In this document: positions 1-6,599 of the stretch, piece after piece
How the letters are laid out: each line of letters opens with the position of its first letter
Position numbering within the stretch: position 1 is the first letter of the stretch
From: an uncultured Ignavibacteria bacterium
Lineage (GTDB): Bacteria; Bacteroidota; Ignavibacteria; Kapaibacteriales; UBA2268
DNA length: 20,583 nucleotides
Direction: 5' to 3'
Assembly: GCA_903911805.1 (NCBI GenBank)
Contig: CAIWET010000599.1
Span: 1 to 20,583 of the forward strand
Made by a program: the position numbers and the translations under genes
Notes under the pieces: generated by a model
The model's input: only the letters and a program-made list of their open reading frames with translations
The model's database searches: none
Told to the model about the DNA's origin: nothing

Positions 1-2126
1 GCAATTGCTTTAATTGCTTTATCATTTATTTCGAAATTAAATCCTCTAATGCTGATTTCATTCATATTTGTTATTAATCCAGAAATATCACCCATCAAAT
101 TAGGATTTTCCTCGCCATTTATAATAATTTTTGTAGTAAAATCTTCATTATTCAAAATTGACCAATCAATTAAATAAACATTTAATTTATGCAAATCATA
201 ATCTTTGAGTTTTGGGCAATTCATCCTGTGAGCAACAAAATGATTATTAGAATCGTGAATACAAATAATTTCGTCATCAGGAATTGGATAACAACATTTA
301 GATAATTCAGCAGGAAGATGATTTTTTTGATTATAAATTAATAATGGATTATTCGCAGAATTTACTTCTTTGAATGCAATTGATTTATAAACATTTTTGC
401 TACCGTTCTTATTGTCTTTAAAAGCAAGATAGCTATTTTTAAGAGTCAATAAATCGTATTCAGGATTAAGGATTTCGAGCAAGAAATCATCAATTTCTTT
501 ATAACTTATGTGTTTAATAAATTCAATAAATTCGTCATCTTTAAATTCAAAATTATTCTTTTTTTGAATATCTTTCCAAAGTGATTTTGCTTTTTTCAGA
601 TTTTCCTTCTGTTGTTCATTCAAAGATTTTTGAATATAGTAATTTGCCCTATGAGTAACAGCCATTTTCAGCCATTCTGGCTTGGGAAATTGCTTTTTGG
701 AAGTAATAATTTCAACAGAATCTCCACTAACCAATCTATAATTTAATGGCATTACTGTTCCATTAACTTTTGCACCGATGCAATGCAATCCTACTTCGGA
801 ATGAATAGCAAAAGCAAAATCAAGTGGTGTAGATTTTTTTGGCAAAATTCTGAATTCATTGGAAGGAGTAAAAATATAAACTTCATCAAAGAAAATATTA
901 TTTCTGATATCTTCTAACTGGCTTTCTGTATAATTTCCGTGAATATTTTCGAAAATTGCTCTTACGCTACTCATCCAAGTTGTGAGTTTATCAGAATCAA
1001 GAATTGAAGTTTCGGGTAAAACTCCTCTTTTGTACATAAAATGCGCAGCTACACCTTTTTCGGCAAGCTCGTGCATCTGTTTTGTACGAATTTGAACTTC
1101 TACTTTTCGATTATCAATACCAAATATTCCTGTGTGAATAGATTGATAACCATTTAGCTTTGGCTCAGTAACATAATCTTTCAAAGTATCAGGCATTGGA
1201 GAATACATAGAACTAATAATATCGTAAGCTGTATGGCAAAGCTCTTTTTTATCACTATCGATTATTACTCGAATTGCATAAATGTCATAAAGCTCATCTA
1301 ATGTTTTCTGCCTTAAAATTGTTTTATTATAAATCGAGTATATATGCTTAGATCTACCGTAAATTTTGAATTTTACTCCAAATTTATCAAATTCTTGTTT
1401 TATTTTAGGCTGAATAGAATCAATTAATTGCTTGATATAAGCATCTCTTTGGGATTTTGAAAGATGAAGTTTTTTTGTAATTTCTTCGTAAATGTCAGGA
1501 TGTAGAAATTTAAATGAAAAGTCTTCCAATTGCCATTTTATATTTGCTAATCCAAATCTATGAGCAAAAGGAGCATATAACTCTAGGGTTTCTTCGGCAA
1601 TCAATCTTTGCTTTTCTGCAGTAATTGCCTCTAAAGTTTTCAAATTGTCTAATCTATCAGCTAATTTTATTAAAATAATTCTGATATCTTTAAACCACGT
1701 GATTAGTAATTTTCTATAATTCTCAAAATGCTTAAGATCGTGATTCTCGATAGATTTAATTGAACTTAATCCAAGAATAATTTCAGCAATCTGATTACCA
1801 AATTCATATTTTATATCGTCGTGAGTATATTTTTTACTAATAGCTACAACGTCGTGAAGAAGCGCTGCCACAACTGAATGGTCATCCAAAGGCATTTCAT
1901 TTACAACTAATTTTGCAACTTCAATAGGATGCCTATAGTATGGTTCGCCAGTTTTTCTTAATTGATCTTTATGAGAATAATAATTAAAATAAAAAGCTTT
2001 TTTGATAAGAGTTTCGTCAACTTTTGCTAAATTCTTTCTGCAAAGCACCAATAAAGATTCCAATTCTTCTTGTAGAACCTTGTCATCAATCTCAATTTTC
2101 GACTTCTTTTTAAATACCCAAATCAT
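1..2126 (-). CDS. relA: RelA/SpoT homologue, (p)ppGpp synthetase with degenerate hydrolase domain (3' end outside window)
   Basis: About 708 codons are visible from the ATG at 2126; the gene runs off the left edge within a C-terminal ACT-like region. Domain order, seen by translating the minus strand: HD hydrolase domain (about residues 45-200), synthetase (about 240-350), TGS (about 410-470), and a Cys-Cys/His-Cys zinc-finger-like segment (around 610). Synthetase landmarks are intact: GRSKH near residue 257, the Asp in YDIYAIR, NGYQSIHT and the Glu in VEVQIRT, so pppGpp synthesis from ATP and GTP/GDP is expected. In the HD domain the metal ligands remain (His66, His91-Asp92, the Asp of LADR), but the family HDxxED motif reads HDVVAI, losing the catalytic Glu-Asp pair. 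The RxKD/ExDD position reads TLKD (residues 314-317). Hydrolase loss is an inference from known Rel structures. The family assignment is secure; the choice of symbol over spoT/rel is not. Confidence 0.93.
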   Translation of the reverse strand, partial: MIWVFKKKSKIEIDDKVLQEELESLLVLCRKNLAKVDETLIKKAFYFNYYSHKDQLRKTGEPYYRHPIEVAKLVVNEMPLDDHSVVAALLHDVVAISKKYTHDDIKYEFGNQIAEIILGLSSIKSIENHDLKHFENYRKLLITWFKDIRIILIKLADRLDNLKTLEAITAEKQRLIAEETLELYAPFAHRFGLANIKWQLEDFSFKFLHPDIYEEITKKLHLSKSQRDAYIKQLIDSIQPKIKQEFDKFGVKFKIYGRSKHIYSIYNKTILRQKTLDELYDIYAIRVIIDSDKKELCHTAYDIISSMYSPMPDTLKDYVTEPKLNGYQSIHTGIFGIDNRKVEVQIRTKQMHELAEKGVAAHFMYKRGVLPETSILDSDKLTTWMSSVRAIFENIHGNYTESQLEDIRNNIFFDEVYIFTPSNEFRILPKKSTPLDFAFAIHSEVGLHCIGAKVNGTVMPLNYRLVSGDSVEIITSKKQFPKPEWLKMAVTHRANYYIQKSLNEQQKENLKKAKSLWKDIQKKNNFEFKDDEFIEFIKHISYKEIDDFLLEILNPEYDLLTLKNSYLAFKDNKNGSKNVYKSIAFKEVNSANNPLLIYNQKNHLPAELSKCCYPIPDDEIICIHDSNNHFVAHRMNCPKLKDYDLHKLNVYLIDWSILNNEDFTTKIIINGEENPNLMGDISGLITNMNEISIRGFNFEINDKAIKAI

Positions 2127-2240
2127 AAAAATCTACTTATCATAATATTAAGATTAAAAATTAGCAAAATTAATTTAACTAACAAAGACTTTTCTTTTAT
2201 TTGTAAAAATATGTAGAAAATTAAGAAAATTTTTTCAATA

Positions 2241-2267
2241 AAAAAACCCGCCTCCAGGAAGCGGGTT
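2241..2267 (-). terminator. Rho-independent terminator of the cytochrome-rhodanese operon
   Basis: Read on the minus strand, AACCCGC, a 9-nt loop and GCGGGTT are followed by a run of T. It lies about 60 nt downstream of the rhodanese stop codon and about 115 nt upstream of the RelA/SpoT start, so it separates the two transcription units. Confidence 0.88.
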
Positions 2268-2280
2268 AGTGGGTTATTAT

Positions 2281-2292
2281 GAGAGAGAGAGA
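2281..2292. repeat. (GA)6 dinucleotide run
   Basis: Six GA units lie in the 3' untranslated segment between the rhodanese stop codon and its terminator. On the transcribed strand this is a CU-rich stretch. A similar short CT run occurs at about 10347-10356, downstream of the nuclease gene. No function is evident. Confidence 0.6.
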
Positions 2293-2329
2293 AAAATCTA
2301 TATAAGAAATAATTAAAATATTTCAAATA

Positions 2330-3310
2330 TTATTTTACTAATCCATAATTCATAATTTCAGTATTTTTCCAGGAAGATTTGCCTTTGGCAACCATAACAT
2401 CATAAAACATTGCATTTCCACCATTGGATATTGATTTGATATCATAACCCATAACTTTTAAGAATGCAGCAGCATAAGCAGCTGTATGTCCAGTATAGCA
2501 ATAAATAGCAGCTGTTTTATTTGATGGAACAGTTTTCAAATATGTAGATAATTTGAAATCACTTTTTGGTACATAACAAGGTGCTCCTGGTACGTGTCCT
2601 GGATCAGTATAATCTGCTAATGTCCAATAAGCCATAACATAATAATTTGGTAAATTACCTAAAACAACATCTGCTTTAACTGAAGGGAAACCAGCTGCAA
2701 AAGCTGCTTCAACTCTTGCTTCTAAAATTTCTTTTCCAGTTGTTTTGCCTGTTGCTAATGTAGGAAGTGGTGTTTCAGTTGCTTTTGCTACAGTTGCTGT
2801 AGAAATTGTTGAAGCTCCAAGATTACCAATACCATTTTTCCAAGTTCCTGATAATGTTGAATCCCAACAAGCCATTCCCCATTTCATACTATAGATATTT
2901 GTGTATCCATCTAATCTCAATAAACCAGTTGCATAAGCTGCTGATTGACCAGAGAAGCATACCAAATAAACATTTGTAAATCCTGTTAAATCGTGTGATT
3001 TAACATAAGTATATAAACTTGCAAAAGGAACATTAACTGCGCCAACAATATGACCTTTAGCATAAGTTGCAGTATCTCTAATATCAATTACTAAATTTTT
3101 AGCTGCATCGGCTGTAATATTTTGTTTTACAGTTGCAGCAGTAGCTAAGCTATTTCCAGCTGTATTAATATAACCACCATCTGTTCCTTCTAAATATTTA
3201 ATCAGAACTTCTGATTCAACAACTGCAGGATCTGTTGTGTCGCTACAACCATTTAAAGCGAATCCAATTAGCACGAATGCTAAAGCAATAAATTTAATTT
3301 TCTTAAACAT
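2330..3310 (-). CDS. Tandem rhodanese-domain lipoprotein
   Basis: 326 residues from the ATG at 3310, chosen over the upstream start at 3331 because AGGAG lies 7 nt before it and the signal peptide then begins MFKKIKF. A lipobox ends at Cys22 (ALNGC), so the protein is predicted to be exported and lipid-anchored. There are two rhodanese domains: residues about 60-160 with active loop CFSGQSA (Cys118), and about 195-310 with loop CYTGHTA (Cys271). Both keep the catalytic cysteine and a six-residue loop typical of sulfurtransferases, unlike many tandem rhodaneses in which one copy is dead. It follows the multihaem cytochrome gene by 34 nt and shares its terminator, so the two are probably co-transcribed. 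Likely roles are handling of sulfane sulfur or a related thiophilic substrate next to an electron-transfer cytochrome. The substrate is not determinable here. Confidence 0.92.
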   Translation of the reverse strand: MFKKIKFIALAFVLIGFALNGCSDTTDPAVVESEVLIKYLEGTDGGYINTAGNSLATAATVKQNITADAAKNLVIDIRDTATYAKGHIVGAVNVPFASLYTYVKSHDLTGFTNVYLVCFSGQSAAYATGLLRLDGYTNIYSMKWGMACWDSTLSGTWKNGIGNLGASTISTATVAKATETPLPTLATGKTTGKEILEARVEAAFAAGFPSVKADVVLGNLPNYYVMAYWTLADYTDPGHVPGAPCYVPKSDFKLSTYLKTVPSNKTAAIYCYTGHTAAYAAAFLKVMGYDIKSISNGGNAMFYDVMVAKGKSSWKNTEIMNYGLVK

Positions 3311-3317
3311 AAAATAA

Positions 3318-3322
3318 CTCCT
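3318..3322 (-). promoter_or_regulatory. Ribosome binding site that sets the rhodanese start
   Basis: AGGAG on the minus strand, 7 nt upstream of the ATG at 3310. It supports that ATG over the longer reading from 3331, which would place the Shine-Dalgarno sequence inside the coding region. Confidence 0.75.
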
Positions 3323-3344
3323 AAATAACATATATTAATAAATC

Positions 3345-4694
3345 TTAAAGTCCCCAGCTTGATGGTAATTTTCCATCTACTGTTATACCTTTTGAAGAAC
3401 TTCTTTCCCAATCATATTTGAAATCTGAATCAAATAAATACCATTGCTTGTTTCTATAAGTCGAGCCTTCTTTTATAATATGACAATTGTCTGAGCAAGC
3501 TTTGCCAGCATCGACTTTAGTTCTGGTAGTCCATCTCAATGTATTATGAGGTGTTGCATAATTATAAACAGGTAATGCATTAAAGTTAGCTAATTGAGCA
3601 ACTCCATATAAAGCCCAGCTATCTGGAGCCATCAATGTATGTCTAACAACTGCATATTTAAATTCAGGTTTTGCATCTTTTATTGGATTTAATGCAATTT
3701 TGAAATCCTGATAAGATGCAATTCTTGCACCTTCACCATTAATATGGCAACTTCCACAATTATTATAATCTTGGGAATGGCAAGTGTTACAAGAGAATGA
3801 ACTATAATGTACTGAATGATATTGATTTTTTGTTTCTAAACCAGCATGACAAGTTTTGCATTTTGGTAATTCTGAATATTTATATCTTTGCTCAACAAAT
3901 TGACCAGTTCCATGAATTTCATTTTTACTATGGCAATTTGTGCAAGTGAATCCTTGTTTTGAAAAATGTACATCTGGTTGAGTTCCAGGAGCAATACCTA
4001 AAAATGCGTGACCACCTCTGGAAGTATGGCAACCAATACAAGTATTATTCATATCTGGTTTTTCAGCAAATTTATGACCACTCATTAATCCACCACCCTG
4101 TGCTTTTGGTCTTGTAACGTGGCAATCTCCACAAGTTGAAGCGTGGCATTTAGCACAATTATATTCATAACCAGCTTTTACTGATTCTGATAATTGACTA
4201 AATTCATTTGCAGAATTTAATCCACTTCTTAGGCAAACTTTTCTTTTTTGTCCCCATCCCATTTGGTGAAGTGAATTTTTGTGTCTGGTAACTGCTTCTT
4301 CGTGGCAAGATTTACATTTTGTATCTGCAAATTCTTTTGTAGGATGAGCTAAGAAATCACTACCGTGAGCAACTTTTTTATCACTTGAATTTCCTACACC
4401 ATTATGGCATCCAACGCATCCAATTTTATAATGGTCAGTTTTTTTGAATTCTTCCCAACCAGTTCCTCCTAGATGAACTCTATCGTATGGTTCATAATGA
4501 GGAGTTTCGCCACCACAACTTGAACCACCAGCAGATGTATCTGCAGAAGCTACTAGTTTCAAATGGTCATAATTTGTATGACAACCTTCGCAGGTTGCTA
4601 CATTTGCATTTGGATCATTGTTGCTGGTGTCCGAACAACTTACTAATAACACCAACAGCATTCCCATCAAACTTGTTAAAATCACTTTTTTCAT
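3345..4694 (-). CDS. Multihaem cytochrome c lipoprotein with 11 haem-binding motifs
   Basis: 449 residues. The N-terminus is a lipoprotein signal (lipobox LLVSC, Cys20), so the mature protein is anchored in the periplasm or on the outer membrane. Ten CXXCH motifs begin at residues 35, 93, 127, 180, 188, 219, 251, 279, 302 and 313, and an eleventh site, CSDNCH at 400, has the CX3CH spacing. Many extra His residues between motifs could serve as distal ligands. Residues 320-395 carry no haem motif and may form a separate folded region. It is the first gene of a pair with the tandem-rhodanese lipoprotein 34 nt downstream. Role inferred: periplasmic or surface electron transfer, possibly to a sulfur or other terminal acceptor. 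I do not recognise a named family, and sequence alone cannot separate an enzyme from an electron conduit. Confidence 0.93.
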   Translation of the reverse strand: MKKVILTSLMGMLLVLLVSCSDTSNNDPNANVATCEGCHTNYDHLKLVASADTSAGGSSCGGETPHYEPYDRVHLGGTGWEEFKKTDHYKIGCVGCHNGVGNSSDKKVAHGSDFLAHPTKEFADTKCKSCHEEAVTRHKNSLHQMGWGQKRKVCLRSGLNSANEFSQLSESVKAGYEYNCAKCHASTCGDCHVTRPKAQGGGLMSGHKFAEKPDMNNTCIGCHTSRGGHAFLGIAPGTQPDVHFSKQGFTCTNCHSKNEIHGTGQFVEQRYKYSELPKCKTCHAGLETKNQYHSVHYSSFSCNTCHSQDYNNCGSCHINGEGARIASYQDFKIALNPIKDAKPEFKYAVVRHTLMAPDSWALYGVAQLANFNALPVYNYATPHNTLRWTTRTKVDAGKACSDNCHIIKEGSTYRNKQWYLFDSDFKYDWERSSSKGITVDGKLPSSWGL

Positions 4695-4943
4695 AATCCA
4701 CTCATATATATTTAACGTTACATTTCAAACATCTACAAATGAAAATTAAATGAACATTAAAGACTAAACAAGTAATTGCAAATAAAATCTTGTTTTTGTA
4801 TTCAATATGTTGTTTTATTTATAAGATAATCTAAATAATTGGCTATATCTATATAAATACTATATTTTGAAATATAGCTTTTCTGTGATATTGTGAAAAT
4901 TGAAAAATGTACTTTTATAATTTATTTTATTAGTGAAAATTAC
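4695..4943. other. Leader region of the cytochrome operon
   Basis: Very AT-rich intergenic DNA between the murG terminator and the cytochrome start, with no gene. I found no exact match to the Bacteroidota TAnnTTTG promoter element on the minus strand. The one structured element is an 18-bp inverted repeat at 4860-4877. Confidence 0.6.
4860..4877. repeat. Short inverted repeat upstream of the cytochrome operon
   Basis: CTATATTT, a 2-nt spacer and AAATATAG form perfect 8-bp arms, about 165 nt upstream of the cytochrome start codon. Its size and symmetry fit a dimeric regulator's operator, but in DNA this AT-rich it could arise by chance. Confidence 0.4.
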
Positions 4944-4978
4944 ACAAAAAAACCGCATAGCTTTTATTTATGCGGTTA
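4944..4978 (-). terminator. Rho-independent terminator of murG
   Basis: On the minus strand AACCGCATA and TATGCGGTT form a 9-bp stem with a 9-nt loop, followed by seven T. It begins about 36 nt after the murG stop codon. Confidence 0.88.
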
Positions 4979-5013
4979 TTCAGCAGTGTTGTATTTTGTA
5001 ACGTTAACTTTGG

Positions 5014-6108
5014 TTAGCTTATTTCTTGTAAAATATATTTAGCTGTGTCTACTGCTGCATTCGGTTTTGCTAATTGGCGGGATTGTTCGCTCATTAATTT
5101 TAATAATCTTTCATTATTAATTGTTTCATTTATCATAAGTCCTAAACGATTATTAATTTCTTTATCCAGCATAACTATTGCAGCACCTTGTTTCTCGAAA
5201 AATCTCGCATTATGTTCCTGCTCATTATTTGAGGCAGAAGCTAGTGGAATTAAAATTGAAGGTTTACCTACTAATGCAATTTCTGCTAATGTTGTTGCTC
5301 CAGAGCGACAAACAACAAGATCTGCAGCAGCATAAGCCGTTGGCATATCATCTATAAATTTAAAAAGTTTTACATTATCAGGTGGGTCTTGCTGCAACTC
5401 GTAATTTTTGCCAGTTTGCCAAATAAACTGAATTTCATTTGTATCGAAAGCTTCTATATCCATTTCCAAAGCCCAATTTAATGACCTAGCTCCTAAACTT
5501 CCTCCAAAAACAAAAACTGTTTTTTTATTAGGATCTAAACCATATTTAGTTAATGCTTCTTCTTTTGTTGGTAAAGTATAGAGAAAATCTCTCATTGGAT
5601 TTCCCAATGCGTGAATTTTATATCTGTTTTTCTCTGAAAAATATTTAATGCTTTCTATGAATGATACAAAAATCATTGAAGCTTTATCTGCCAACATTTT
5701 TATTGCTTTGCCAGCATTAATATTCGATTCCATCAAAACCAATGGAACTCCCAAACTTTTTGCAGCAACTCCAGCTGGATAGCTAAGATAAGCACCAGCA
5801 CAAATAACTGCTTTTATATTGTTTTCTTTAATTAACTTCTTACAAATACTTATTGACTTAAAAATATCAAGAATGAGCTTAAAATTACTTAATTTAAATA
5901 TTCCGTGGAAACCAGTAATAGGAAGTGGAACAAATTGAAATCCTGCATCTGGAACTTTAGTTGCTTCCAATCGATTAGGATTACCAACAAATATCGGATT
6001 AACTCTATTATTTGATAAATATCTCAATTGCTCAACTACTGCCATTGCTGGAAAAAGGTGACCACCAGTTCCTCCAGCGGCTATTAAAACATTTATTTTA
6101 TCTTCCAT
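5014..6108 (-). CDS. murG: MurG, UDP-GlcNAc:undecaprenyl-PP-MurNAc-pentapeptide GlcNAc transferase
   Basis: 364 residues, the usual size. MurG adds GlcNAc to lipid I on the inner face of the cytoplasmic membrane to form lipid II for peptidoglycan. It is a GT-B glycosyltransferase (family GT28). Visible signatures are the N-terminal GGTGGHLFPA loop (residues 12-21), the GGSLGARSLN loop at the start of the C-terminal domain, and RSGATTLAEI with EQEHNARFFE in the UDP-GlcNAc-binding half. The ATG at 6108 gives the expected MurG N-terminus. The gene stands alone: downstream is its own terminator and then the cytochrome promoter region, and upstream is a divergent metal-uptake cassette. It is therefore detached from the usual ftsW-murG-murC division cluster. 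The function is secure. Confidence 0.96.
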   Translation of the reverse strand: MEDKINVLIAAGGTGGHLFPAMAVVEQLRYLSNNRVNPIFVGNPNRLEATKVPDAGFQFVPLPITGFHGIFKLSNFKLILDIFKSISICKKLIKENNIKAVICAGAYLSYPAGVAAKSLGVPLVLMESNINAGKAIKMLADKASMIFVSFIESIKYFSEKNRYKIHALGNPMRDFLYTLPTKEEALTKYGLDPNKKTVFVFGGSLGARSLNWALEMDIEAFDTNEIQFIWQTGKNYELQQDPPDNVKLFKFIDDMPTAYAAADLVVCRSGATTLAEIALVGKPSILIPLASASNNEQEHNARFFEKQGAAIVMLDKEINNRLGLMINETINNERLLKLMSEQSRQLAKPNAAVDTAKYILQEIS

Positions 6109-6183
6109 ATCAACATTTTCCCAATTTTAACGTCAAATACTTTGTAATAATTAATTATTCAAAAATATGGAAAATAAGGATAT
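6109..6183. promoter_or_regulatory. Divergent intergenic region between murG and the TonB-receptor cassette
   Basis: 75 bp must carry or border promoters for both directions. On the minus strand TATTTTTG (plus coordinates 6160-6167) fits the Bacteroidota TAnnTTTG element, but no TTG lies at the matching upstream distance. On the plus strand TACTTTG at about 6138-6144 is one base short of the consensus. Both are weak candidates. Confidence 0.35.
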
Positions 6184-6567
6184 TTGAAGCAGAAAATTCT
6201 GAATAGTATAAAAAAAGTTGCTTTTTCAATTATAATTTTGAATTATATATGGTTATTGCTATTTAATATCAATCCAAATAACCATTCTTGCAATCACGAG
6301 ACTATACAAATTCAAGCTTCTAATTCTTTCCAAAAATCATTTGATATATTTCATTCAGAAAAACGTATTAATAAACAAGATGACTGCCTTGCTTGTATTG
6401 CTTTCCAAATATTCAATTCATCATTTTTTAATAATTATGATCATAATTTCATAGATGAAAATTATATAAATTCTTTATTCTTTTCTGTTAATAAAAATTA
6501 TACTTCTTCAATAATTTCTTTCAAATCGTCGAGAGCTCCCCCATCAGATGCTAAAATTTTAAGTTAA
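6184..6567 (+). CDS. Small exported protein with His/Cys motifs, DUF2946-like, first gene of TonB-receptor cassette
   Basis: 127 residues from a TTG codon; an in-frame TAA at 6175-6177 excludes any ATG upstream, and no in-frame ATG occurs near the N-terminus. AAGGA ends only 3 nt before the TTG, an unusually short spacing. Residues 12-28 form one hydrophobic segment, a signal peptide or anchor. After it come His34-x-Cys36-x-His38, a DCLAC pair (Cys68, Cys71), and a C-terminal SSRAPPS. A CxxC plus a terminal (A/S)RAPP is, from memory, the layout of the DUF2946 proteins often placed before metal-linked outer-membrane receptors, hence that label; overall similarity cannot be measured here. It is followed 32 nt later by a TonB-dependent receptor. 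Role inferred: periplasmic metal-binding accessory. Alternatives are a sensor or a non-functional leader. Confidence 0.7.
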   Translation: MKQKILNSIKKVAFSIIILNYIWLLLFNINPNNHSCNHETIQIQASNSFQKSFDIFHSEKRINKQDDCLACIAFQIFNSSFFNNYDHNFIDENYINSLFFSVNKNYTSSIISFKSSRAPPSDAKILS

Positions 6568-6599
6568 TAAACTGATTTTTTTAGTAATTAAGAAATTAA

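Noticed and set aside
2165..2172. TAATTTTG on the minus strand as a RelA/SpoT promoter element
   Set aside because: It matches TAnnTTTG about 40 nt before the ATG, but no TTG lies at the required distance upstream, and such 8-mers are expected by chance in DNA this AT-rich.
2123..2326. A 67-codon minus-strand reading frame between the rhodanese gene and the RelA/SpoT gene
   Set aside because: It contains the intrinsic terminator hairpin and the GA run, is Phe/Leu/Ile-rich from AT bias, and has no recognisable domain. It ends inside the RelA/SpoT start, so it is best read as untranslated DNA.
4487..4696. Plus-strand frame opposite the start of the cytochrome gene
   Set aside because: Antisense shadow of a gene with a clear signal peptide and haem motifs; no ribosome site or family resemblance.
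5045..5335. Plus-strand 96-codon frame inside murG
   Set aside because: Shadow of the well-conserved MurG frame, with composition reflecting the reverse complement of its motifs.
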